37,402 bases of DNA from Rossellomorea aquimaris. Lineage in GTDB: Bacteria; Bacillota; Bacilli; Bacillales; Fictibacillaceae. The position numbers were made by a program, and so were the translations under genes. Below the pieces are notes generated by a model. The model did no database searches, had not been told where the DNA came from, and worked only from the letters and a program-made list of their open reading frames with translations. The stretch covers positions 1-37,402 of the forward strand of contig JAIVLN010000014.1 in assembly GCA_020524245.1 (NCBI GenBank), written 5' to 3'. How positions within the stretch are numbered: the stretch's first letter is position 1; every line of letters starts with the position of its first letter. Of the stretch, positions 1 through 6,811 are shown one piece after another.

Positions 1-102
<102 letters not shown>

Positions 103-110
103 AAACTAAG

Positions 111-137
111 AGAGCAGCTACAGAGCTGTTCTTTTTT
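111..137 (+). terminator. Rho-independent terminator of the rRNA operon
   Basis: Stem AGAGCAGCT / AGCTGTTCT closes a four-base loop and is followed by TTTTTT. It sits directly behind the 5S gene. A near copy of this stem ends the 5S-like RNA downstream. Confidence 0.85.
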
Positions 138-149
138 GTGTTTCAAGAG

Positions 150-366
150 AAGATCGGAGCGTATGATATACGCGAGGACGGAGGCGAGTGCAGGTGACAA
201 AGAGATCTGAAGTTCATCGCAAGCCAACAACCGGACACGGAAGTTAAGCTCGAGCGCCAATGGTCAATTAAAAAGGATCTTCGACTAATTACTAGCATGT
301 CCTGTGCTGAACGTCGAAGTCAGTACATCCTGTACAAGTCCTGAGAGTGGGACGCCGCAGGGCAAA
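150..366 (+). ncRNA. 5S-rRNA-like RNA carrying a Bacillaceae-1-like two-hairpin module
   Basis: Bases 231-266 repeat the 5S core (ACACGGAAGTTAAGCTC, then AGCGCCAATGG). Bases 341-364 repeat the 5S 3' part (CTGAGAGTGGGACGCCGC, then AGGGCAAA). In place of the helix IV hairpin there is a three-way junction: AGGA 274-277 pairs with TCCT 339-342; CTTCGAC 279-285 pairs with GTCGAAG 313-319 and carries a hairpin with loop GTCCT (299-303); a second hairpin GTAC-ATCCT-GTAC occupies 323-335. Two terminal loops of consensus RUCCU next to an rRNA operon are the hallmark of the Bacillaceae-1 RNA motif. A hairpin GCGTAT-GAT-ATACGC lies at 159-173. The helix I 5' strand is not preserved, so it should not work as a normal 5S rRNA. 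The 5' limit is uncertain. It could be a decayed 5S copy, but the intact junction and following terminator suggest an expressed RNA. Confidence 0.6.
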
Positions 367-370
367 TTAA

Positions 371-402
371 GAGAGCAGCCTTATAAGGCTGCTCTTTTTT
401 TG
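371..402 (+). terminator. Rho-independent terminator after the 5S-like RNA
   Basis: Stem AGAGCAGCC (372-380) / GGCTGCTCT (387-395) with loop TTATAA is followed by seven T. Position and sequence parallel the terminator behind the true 5S gene, as if gene and terminator were duplicated together. Confidence 0.85.
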
Positions 403-490
403 TGTTTCAGAGAAGTTTTCAAAGGAGATGGGGAGTGGACCAGGCGATGAGATCCGTCATTCATTGCAGGAAGAAGGTAGTAAGATTTTA

Positions 491-620
491 CTAATTTCCC
501 CAAGTGAGCATGAAAGTTCCCCAAGTCAGCGGCTAAGTTCCACAAGCCAGAGGTAAAGTTCCACAAGTGAAGAGGAAAGTTCCACAAGTAAGCGCTAAAG
601 TTCCCCCAAGTGAGACACAA
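491..620 (+). repeat. Array of six 21-bp repeats (locus 1)
   Basis: The TTCC of each unit starts at 496, 517, 538, 559, 580 and 601, an exact 21-base period. Consensus is AAGTTCCMCAAGTGAGNNNNN. Units are diverged (CAAGTCAGC, CAAGCCAGA, CAAGTAAGC) but spacing is rigid. The same family recurs in the same orientation at 22091-22238. No protein gene overlaps credibly. Confidence 0.85.
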
Positions 621-644
621 AATCTTCTCACGAAGGAAATAAGG

Positions 645-668
645 GAGAAAATGCTGCAGCATTTTCTC
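645..668. repeat. Perfect 24-bp palindrome
   Basis: GAGAAAATGCTG (645-656) is immediately followed by its exact reverse complement (657-668), with no loop. There is no T-run directly behind it, so it is not an obvious terminator. The surrounding bases 621-768 show nothing else I can assign. Confidence 0.75.
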
Positions 669-769
669 TTCAAAAGAGGTGATTTTTACTTCTCCACACA
701 AAAAACAATCCCAAAGAGCCATAAATCGCTTATAAATCACTTCATTTTGGTTTAAAACCAGAATTTTTA

Positions 770-797
770 TTAAGCTCGCGGACCAATGGTAACTGAA
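770..797 (+). pseudogene. 5S rRNA fragment
   Basis: TTAAGCTC, then GGACCAATGGTAACTG follows the 5S segment TTAAGCTCTTCAGCGCCAATGGTAATTG with a short deletion. Nothing else of a 5S gene is recognisable around it. It would be the third 5S-like sequence within 800 bases. Confidence 0.45.
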
Positions 798-857
798 AAG
801 ACTTATAAAACAGCAATGAAGTGACTTCTATGATGGAGAATTGATTTCGCACGCAAA

Positions 858-960
858 TTCGACACTCCTGCGGAAATAGCGAGCTAGGCGAGACCCCACA
901 ACGAACATTTACTTGTGGAGCTGATCATTGAGTGAGGAAGCTCGCGGTTCTCCCGCGAAA
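858..960. repeat. Structured intergenic repeat of a type common in Bacillaceae
   Basis: The series GACACTCCTGCGGAAATAGC, then AGGCGAGACCCC, then GTGAGGAAGCTCGCGG, then CCCGCGAAAAG resembles a dispersed intergenic element I know from many Bacillaceae genomes. Stems are visible: GCGAGCT (879-885) with AGCTCGC (939-945), CCACAA with TTGTGG inside it, and CGCGG (943-947) with CCGCG (953-957). Family membership is from memory and needs a genome search. Confidence 0.5.
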
Positions 961-1001
961 AGAAAGCTACTTTCGAAGAAATCAATTTATCCAAAAAAGT
1001 G

Positions 1002-1053
1002 TTGCGAATTGTATATTGGTCATTTATAATTAGCATCAACGAAAGCGCTTTCG
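1002..1053 (+). promoter_or_regulatory. Promoter and operator of the LacI-family regulator gene
   Basis: TTGCGA (1002-1007), 17-base spacer, TATAAT (1025-1030). The perfect palindrome CGAAAGCGCTTTCG (1040-1053) covers the expected transcription start, a position suited to autorepression. Confidence 0.75.
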
Positions 1054-1071
1054 ATATAGAGGGGATAAGCA

Positions 1072-2079
1072 ATGATTACAATCTATGACCTTGCAAAAAA
1101 AACCGGATTTTCAAGTACGACTGTCTCTAAAGCCCTGAACAATTATCCCGATGTAAGTCAGAAGACGAAAAAGGCTATACTTCAGACTGCGGCAGAGATG
1201 GGATACTTGCCAAACGCGCATGCTCAATCGCTTTCCACTAAAAAATCGTGGACAATTGGTGTCATGTTCTCTGAAGCCAATGAAGTCGGAATGAAACACC
1301 CATTCTTCAACGCCATTATCGAAAGTTTTCGTAAGCATGTGGAGAAAGAGGGCTATGATCTGATTCTCGCCTCAAGGAACCTGCGAAACAGGGATACGAG
1401 TTACCTTGAACACTTTCTTTATCGCGGGGTCGATGGGATTGTTGTCATCTGCTCAGATCCAAATGATCCACAAGTACAAGAAATGATTAAGAGTAACCTG
1501 CCAATCGTTGTCATTGACATGAGCAATCAGAACTGTAGCGTTGTATTGTCCGACAACTTATCTGGTGTGGAACAAGCCATTACATATTTGCACTCACTTG
1601 GGCACTCCAAAATTGCTCACATTGCTGGTGATTCGTCCATCCATGCTGGAAAAGTCCGTATTGAAGGCTTCCAAAAGGCAATGAACAAGCTTGGATTGAC
1701 TATTCATGAGAAGTATCTTGTAAATGGAGGATTATTCTCCATTCAGGAAGGCGCCAAAGCGATGGAGAAGCTACTTGACTTAAAAGAACCACCAACAGCG
1801 GTTTTCATCGCAGGTGATCATATGGCTATAGGAGCGATGGAAGTGGCAAAGTCCAGAGGGATCAGAATTCCTGATGATATTTCAATTGTCGGATACGACG
1901 ATATTGAAATGGCGAGCTATGTAACCCCTAAACTTACAACCGTCAGACAAGATACCGATGTCCTTGGAGTACGTGCAGCACAACTGTTAATCAAGCAGAT
2001 GGTTCAAGATAAGAAAATCATCACCGAGGAAGTCATTCCAGTTAAATTGATTGAGAGAGAATCATGTACAAACATATAA
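1072..2079 (+). CDS. LacI-family sugar-responsive transcriptional repressor
   Basis: A 335-residue protein of normal LacI/GalR length. Residues 1-45 form the helix-turn-helix and hinge (MITIYDLAKKTGFSSTTVSKA, with YLPNAHAQSL as hinge helix). The rest is a periplasmic-binding-like sugar-sensing domain (TIGVMFSE..., IVGYDDIEMA, LTTVRQD). It lies directly upstream of, and co-directional with, a sugar-uptake and glycosidase cluster. Palindromes CGAAA-N4-TTTCG occur both at its own promoter and in front of the binding-protein gene, so it probably represses both. The effector is probably the transported oligosaccharide or its breakdown product; this is inferred from context only. Start ATG 1072 follows AGGGG. 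Confidence 0.9.
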   Translation: MITIYDLAKKTGFSSTTVSKALNNYPDVSQKTKKAILQTAAEMGYLPNAHAQSLSTKKSWTIGVMFSEANEVGMKHPFFNAIIESFRKHVEKEGYDLILASRNLRNRDTSYLEHFLYRGVDGIVVICSDPNDPQVQEMIKSNLPIVVIDMSNQNCSVVLSDNLSGVEQAITYLHSLGHSKIAHIAGDSSIHAGKVRIEGFQKAMNKLGLTIHEKYLVNGGLFSIQEGAKAMEKLLDLKEPPTAVFIAGDHMAIGAMEVAKSRGIRIPDDISIVGYDDIEMASYVTPKLTTVRQDTDVLGVRAAQLLIKQMVQDKKIITEEVIPVKLIERESCTNI

Positions 2080-2105
2080 GGCAAAGCACAACTACTTAAC
2101 AAAAA

Positions 2106-2119
2106 TGAAACCGCTTTCG
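2106..2119 (+). promoter_or_regulatory. Probable CcpA cre site
   Basis: TGAAACCGCTTTCG fits the cre consensus TGWAANCGNTNWCA at all but the last base. It lies upstream of the two perfect palindromes. It differs from the local operator by one base as well, so it could instead be a third operator for the cluster repressor. Confidence 0.5.
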
Positions 2120-2148
2120 GTAACGAAAGCTTTAACTTTTGGTAAAAA

Positions 2149-2208
2149 CGAAACCGGTTTCGAATAATTTTTTTAAAGTTGTTCGAAACCGGTTTCGAAA
2201 CTTATAAA
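2149..2208 (+). promoter_or_regulatory. Promoter of the sugar cluster with two operators
   Basis: Two identical palindromes CGAAACCGGTTTCG lie at 2149-2162 and 2184-2197, centres 35 bases apart. The second extends to an 18-bp palindrome (2182-2199). TTGTTC (2179-2184), a 17-base spacer and TTATAA (2202-2207) form a promoter whose spacer is filled by the second operator. Bound repressor would block RNA polymerase. Confidence 0.75.
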
Positions 2209-2232
2209 TTTAAATTTTGAAAGGGGAAAAAC

Positions 2233-3546
2233 ATGAAGAAAATCGTAGGAGTAATGATGTCGCTCGTTTTAGTCATTGGGGTGATTGCAGGTTGTTCGAA
2301 CAAAGAAACATCTGGAGAATCAAAAAATGGCAAAAAAGTCGATCTGAAAATCTGGTCCTTTACAGATGAATTGAAAGAGCCCATTAAGAAATTTGAAGAG
2401 AAAAACGGTGTGAAAGTTGAACTGACGATTGTGCCGATTGCCGATTATCCAACAAAATTAAAGCCTGTGCTTGAAAGTGGTGTAGGTGCACCGGATGTAT
2501 TTACAGGTGAAATCGCGTTTTTGAAACAGTGGGTTGACGCGGGATACTGGGAAAACCTTTCAGAAAAACCTTATAACGTAGATGAATTATCCGATAACTA
2601 TGTACCTTATGTCTTTGATTTAGGAAAAGACCAGGATGGCAATGTAAGAGCATTGTCCTGGCAAACGACTCCTGGTGGGCTTTATTACAAGAGAAGCATA
2701 GCGAAGGAAGTACTAGGTACGGATGATCCTGATACAGTAGGTGAAATGCTCTCTTCAATGGATAAAGTATTTGAAGTTGCTGAAAAGATGAAAGAAAAAG
2801 GATACCGTATGTTCCCGGATGAGGGATCGATCAGATGGTTCTCCCAAGGAGATAATCCGAAGCCATGGGTGAATGAAAACAATGAAATCCAATTAACAGA
2901 ACAGAAAATTGCATTTTTAGATACTGCTAAGAAATTACGTGAAAACAATTATACAGCACTCGCACCTGAATGGTCTCCTTCATGGTTTGAAGCGATGGAC
3001 AAGCCGATCAAGGTAAAAGAAGGTGGAAAAGAAACTGAAACACAAGTATTTTCATATGTCCTTCCAACATGGGGTCTTCACAGCGTACTTAAGACTAATG
3101 TAGAAGAATCTGAAGGTGACTGGGCTGTAACAAATGGTCCAAGCCCATACTTCTGGGGTGGTACTTGGTTAGGTGTATACAACAAATCGAAGAATAAAGA
3201 GTTAGCTTATGATTTCGTTAAAATGATGACTCAAGATGATGAATTCTTAACAGATTGGGCGAAAGAGACAGGAGATGTTCTTTCTTACCTTCCAGTTACA
3301 AATGAAATCAAAGATGACTTCAGTGATGAGTTCCTCGGTGGTCAGAACAACTATCAATTCTTCCTTGAACAAGCGAAAAGCATTGAGCCTGGTATTGTAA
3401 CGAAGTACGACCAACAGCTTGATACATTCTACGGAAACGCGGTTCAAGAATATGTGGATGGAAAGAAATCGAAAGAAGAAGCAATCAAAGAATTTTACAA
3501 AAAAGTACAAAATGCTTACCCGGATTTGAAAGTCCCTAATAAGTAA
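2233..3546 (+). CDS. Sugar ABC transporter substrate-binding lipoprotein
   Basis: A 437-residue family 1 extracellular solute-binding protein. The N-terminus is a lipoprotein signal: KK, a hydrophobic stretch, then the lipobox VIAGC with the acylated cysteine at residue 21. The mature protein is anchored outside the membrane. VDLKIWSFTDELKEPIKKFEEKN starts the first lobe, and GGTWLGVYNKSKNKELAYDFVKMM is typical of the family. It is the first gene after the operator-controlled promoter and feeds the two permeases downstream. The likely ligand is a beta-linked gluco-oligosaccharide, inferred only from the neighbouring GH1 and GH30 genes. The start follows GAAAGGGG. Confidence 0.9.
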   Translation: MKKIVGVMMSLVLVIGVIAGCSNKETSGESKNGKKVDLKIWSFTDELKEPIKKFEEKNGVKVELTIVPIADYPTKLKPVLESGVGAPDVFTGEIAFLKQWVDAGYWENLSEKPYNVDELSDNYVPYVFDLGKDQDGNVRALSWQTTPGGLYYKRSIAKEVLGTDDPDTVGEMLSSMDKVFEVAEKMKEKGYRMFPDEGSIRWFSQGDNPKPWVNENNEIQLTEQKIAFLDTAKKLRENNYTALAPEWSPSWFEAMDKPIKVKEGGKETETQVFSYVLPTWGLHSVLKTNVEESEGDWAVTNGPSPYFWGGTWLGVYNKSKNKELAYDFVKMMTQDDEFLTDWAKETGDVLSYLPVTNEIKDDFSDEFLGGQNNYQFFLEQAKSIEPGIVTKYDQQLDTFYGNAVQEYVDGKKSKEEAIKEFYKKVQNAYPDLKVPNK

Positions 3547-3553
3547 TAAAAAC

Positions 3554-3586
3554 GTAAGCGGTATATGTTTATACCGCTTACTCTTT
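3554..3586 (+). terminator. Intercistronic hairpin between binding protein and permeases
   Basis: GTAAGCGGTATA (3554-3565), loop TGTT and TATACCGCTTAC (3570-3581) form a perfect 12-bp stem followed by TCTTTT. The weak T-tract suggests partial termination or 3' end protection, which would give more binding protein than permease. Confidence 0.7.
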
Positions 3587-3602
3587 TGAAAGGAGCGAGG
3601 AA

Positions 3603-4502
3603 ATGAATAAGCTGAATCGTTATGGCTATATTTTCGTAGCCCCGTTTTGGATTATCTTTCTCGTATTTAGTATTTACCCTGTAGTGCTCACTTTCTATTA
3701 CAGTTTTACAAATTACAGTGGTAGTGGAACTGCGGAAGTCGTAGGACTGGCAAACTACAAACGGTTGATTACAGATACGTATTTTGTAGAAGCATTCTTC
3801 AATACTTGGAAGATTTGGGGCATCAACTTTGCGCTTCAAATCACAATAGCTTTGATATTGGCAGCGGTATTCTCTGATATGAGGGTGAAAATGAAGGGTC
3901 TTGCCTTCTTTCGATCGATTTTTTACCTTCCCAATCTGATAACTGTCAGTTCTGTGGCCCTATTGTTCGGTATTTTGCTGGATTGGCAGCATGGATCTCT
4001 CAATATGGTTCTGATAAAAATCGGGCTTATCTCTGAACCGATCAACTGGTTGAACGAACCGACGACTGCTCAGCTATCCGTCTCTTTAATCCTTACATGG
4101 ATGTGGTTCGGACACTCATTCATCGTGGTCATGGCAGGGGTATCCGGCATATCCAGAGATTATTACGAAGCGGCTCTGATTGATGGAGCAAGTAGAGTAC
4201 AGACATTTTTCCATATTACACTTCCATTGTTGAAGCCGATTCTTTTATACATTATGATCACATCGTTAATTGGTGGTCTACAACTGTTTGACCTACCTAT
4301 GTTATTGACAGATGGAATCGGATCCCCTGAAGGGTCGCTTAATACGATGGTCTTGTACTTATACAATCAAGCATTCAAGTATAGCAACTATGGATATGCG
4401 TCTGCTGTGGCTTATGGTCTATTCGTAATCACCATCATTTTCTCAGCAATCGTATTCAAATCCATGTATCGCAACGAGCGTAAACAAGCGAGGCAGGTGT
4501 AG
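3603..4502 (+). CDS. Sugar ABC transporter permease, MalF type
   Basis: A 299-residue membrane protein with about six hydrophobic segments. It carries the EAA loop that contacts the ATPase (YYEAALIDGASRVQTFFHITLP, near residue 190). The N-terminal part (RYGYIFVAPFWIIFLVFSIYP) is typical of CUT1-family permeases. It follows the binding-protein gene after a hairpin and has the ribosome binding site GAAAGGAG. The stop codon lies 3 bases before the next permease start, so the two are probably co-translated as a heterodimer. Confidence 0.92.
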   Translation: MNKLNRYGYIFVAPFWIIFLVFSIYPVVLTFYYSFTNYSGSGTAEVVGLANYKRLITDTYFVEAFFNTWKIWGINFALQITIALILAAVFSDMRVKMKGLAFFRSIFYLPNLITVSSVALLFGILLDWQHGSLNMVLIKIGLISEPINWLNEPTTAQLSVSLILTWMWFGHSFIVVMAGVSGISRDYYEAALIDGASRVQTFFHITLPLLKPILLYIMITSLIGGLQLFDLPMLLTDGIGSPEGSLNTMVLYLYNQAFKYSNYGYASAVAYGLFVITIIFSAIVFKSMYRNERKQARQV

Positions 4503-4505
4503 TTT

Positions 4506-5432
4506 ATGTTGGACAGAACAGAAATTGAAAAAGGTGTCCCAGAAGAGCGGCTTGTCCAAAAGAACACGGGTCCCAAAAAGGCAGCTCCTGAAAAATCGAA
4601 AACCAACAAGCGTAGATCCATCATCAAGGGAGTCATATACGCCCTTCTCATTCTGTTGGCTATTGTTTGTTTCATCCCTTTCTTGATGATGCTTGTGAAT
4701 GCGACTCGCTCTAACGATGCCATCTTAACAGGGTTTACACTGATTCCAGGCAGTGCACTGCTTGAAAACTACAATACGATGATGGAATATGTGAATATCT
4801 GGAACGGATTCAAGAACAGTTTGATCATATCCGTCCTTGTCACCGTATTGTCGGGCTACATATCAGCTCTGACTGCTTATGGTTTCGCTTTTTATACATT
4901 CAAGGGAAAGAATTTTCTCTTTGTATTCATGCTTGTCATGATGATGGTTCCAGGTCAGCTTGGTTTGATCGGATTCTATGAGTTGAGCAAGGTGCTCGGA
5001 ATATTGGATACGTTCATTCCGCTTATTGTACCTGCGGCAGCTAGTCCGTTTGTCGTTTTCTTCTTGCGCCAATATATTAAATCGACCTTGCATCCAAGTT
5101 TGATTGAAGCGGCGAGGATTGATGGGGCAAGTGAATGGAAGATCTTCCATACGATCGCCATCCCAATCATGATGCCTGCAGTCGCAACAATGTCAATTTT
5201 TACGTTTATCGGTTCGTGGAACAATTACATCATGCCGCTTGTTATCCTATTCTCGCCTGAGAAGTACACGTTGCCTGTGTTGATGGGCTTTTTGAAAGGG
5301 TCTCAGGTCGCTCAGAATCTAGGGTCCATGTATTTAGGAATTGCTATCTCGGTTGTACCGATTATGATCGCCTTTTTGTTCTTTTCTAAATACATCGTTA
5401 ATAGCATCTCTGCTGGAGCAGTCAAAGAATAG
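4506..5432 (+). CDS. Sugar ABC transporter permease, MalG type
   Basis: A 308-residue CUT1-family permease. The EAA loop reads LIEAARIDGASEWKIFHTIAIP near residue 200. The first 40 residues are polar and rich in lysine and proline, a cytoplasmic tail longer than usual for MalG-type proteins, before the first membrane segment (YALLILLAIVCFIPFLMML). It partners the preceding permease. No ATPase gene follows; in Bacillus such transporters commonly use a shared MsmX-type ATPase encoded elsewhere, so that is the likely energiser here. Confidence 0.92.
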   Translation: MLDRTEIEKGVPEERLVQKNTGPKKAAPEKSKTNKRRSIIKGVIYALLILLAIVCFIPFLMMLVNATRSNDAILTGFTLIPGSALLENYNTMMEYVNIWNGFKNSLIISVLVTVLSGYISALTAYGFAFYTFKGKNFLFVFMLVMMMVPGQLGLIGFYELSKVLGILDTFIPLIVPAAASPFVVFFLRQYIKSTLHPSLIEAARIDGASEWKIFHTIAIPIMMPAVATMSIFTFIGSWNNYIMPLVILFSPEKYTLPVLMGFLKGSQVAQNLGSMYLGIAISVVPIMIAFLFFSKYIVNSISAGAVKE

Positions 5433-5446
5433 AGGAGTGGAAGTTT

Positions 5447-6793
5447 ATGAAGTTTGATCAGCATTTTACATTTGGTACAGCAACGTCCTCCTATCAAATT
5501 GAAGGAGCTCACCAGGAAGGTGGAAGAACGCCTTCTATCTGGGACGTATTTTGTGATGAACCAGGAAAAGTGTATGAACAACATAACGGAAATGTGGCGT
5601 GTGATCACTACAATCGCTACGAAGAAGACATAGAGATCATCAAGAATCTCGGCGTTGATTCTTACCGTTTTTCAATCGCCTGGCCACGTATTTTCCCGGC
5701 AAAAGGCGAGTATAACCCGGAAGGCATGGCATTTTACAAAACGTTGGCGAGACGGTTGAGGGAAGAAGGAATCAAACCAGCTGTCACCTTATATCACTGG
5801 GACCTTCCGATGTGGGCGCATGAGGAAGGGGGCTGGGTGAACAGAGATTCCGTTGATTGGTTCCTTGAGTATGCAGAAGCTTGTTTCCGTGAACTTGATG
5901 GATTGGTGGAATCGTGGATCACCCATAACGAGCCGTGGTGTGCTGGATTCTTGGGATACCACATGGGCGTGCACGCACCAGGACACACGAATCTTGATGA
6001 AGCAGTCCGTGCAGTCCACCATATGCTTCTTTCTCATGGGCGAGCAGTGAATATGCTGAAACAAGCATTCGGTTCGAAAACACCGGTCGGGATTACCTTG
6101 AATTTATCCCCTGTCTATCCGAAAACGGATTCTGTGAATGATCAACTTGCAGCAAACAACTCCGATGGGTATTCAAATCGCTGGTTCTTAGATCCGGTGT
6201 TCAAGGGTAGCTATCCTGTCGATATGATGAATCTCTTTTCTAAGTATGTGCACTCGTATGATTTTATCGAAAAAGGTGACCTTGAAATCATTTCGACTCC
6301 TTGTGACTTTTTTGGCATCAATTATTACAGCAGGGGAATCGTCGAATTCAGTGCGGCAAATGACTTCCTGACGAAAGGGGCTCATTCGGATTATGAAAAG
6401 ACTGGAATGGGTTGGGATATCGCGCCTGATGAGTTCAAGGATCTGATTAGAAGGTTAAGGGATGAGTATACGAATCTCCCTATTTACATCACTGAAAATG
6501 GAGCGGCATATGATGATCAACTCGTAGATGGCAAAGTGCATGACCAAAAGAGAATCGAGTATGTCGAAAAGCACCTTCAAGCGGTTTATGAGTTGAATGA
6601 AGAAGGCATGAACATCCAGGGTTACTTCCTATGGTCTCTTCTTGATAATTTCGAGTGGAGCTTTGGTTATGATAAAAGGTTTGGAATCATTTATGTCAAT
6701 TACGAAACACAAGAACGAATCTGGAAAGATAGTGCGTTGTGGTATTCGGAAGTCGTCAAGAATAGAGGAACCGTCCTGCCACTAGATGCATAA
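5447..6793 (+). CDS. Family GH1 beta-glucosidase (possibly 6-phospho-beta-glucosidase)
   Basis: A 448-residue enzyme of full GH1 length. The acid/base glutamate is E162 in THNEPW and the nucleophile is E350 in ITENG. The N-terminal signature FGTATSSYQIEGA is present. No signal peptide is seen, so it acts in the cytoplasm on imported sugar. It is fed by an ABC transporter, which delivers unphosphorylated sugar, so a plain beta-glucosidase is more likely than a phospho-glucosidase. The start ATG follows GAGGAGTGG, 14 bases after the permease stop. Confidence 0.92.
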   Translation: MKFDQHFTFGTATSSYQIEGAHQEGGRTPSIWDVFCDEPGKVYEQHNGNVACDHYNRYEEDIEIIKNLGVDSYRFSIAWPRIFPAKGEYNPEGMAFYKTLARRLREEGIKPAVTLYHWDLPMWAHEEGGWVNRDSVDWFLEYAEACFRELDGLVESWITHNEPWCAGFLGYHMGVHAPGHTNLDEAVRAVHHMLLSHGRAVNMLKQAFGSKTPVGITLNLSPVYPKTDSVNDQLAANNSDGYSNRWFLDPVFKGSYPVDMMNLFSKYVHSYDFIEKGDLEIISTPCDFFGINYYSRGIVEFSAANDFLTKGAHSDYEKTGMGWDIAPDEFKDLIRRLRDEYTNLPIYITENGAAYDDQLVDGKVHDQKRIEYVEKHLQAVYELNEEGMNIQGYFLWSLLDNFEWSFGYDKRFGIIYVNYETQERIWKDSALWYSEVVKNRGTVLPLDA

Positions 6794-6811
6794 TCAGAAA
6801 GGAGCAATTCG

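Noticed and set aside
491-620. CRISPR array
   Set aside because: The units are contiguous 21-bp repeats with no unique spacers and no cas genes nearby.
491-740. ORFs on both strands through the first 21-bp array
   Set aside because: They owe their openness to a period divisible by three, lack ribosome binding sites and give low-complexity heptads.
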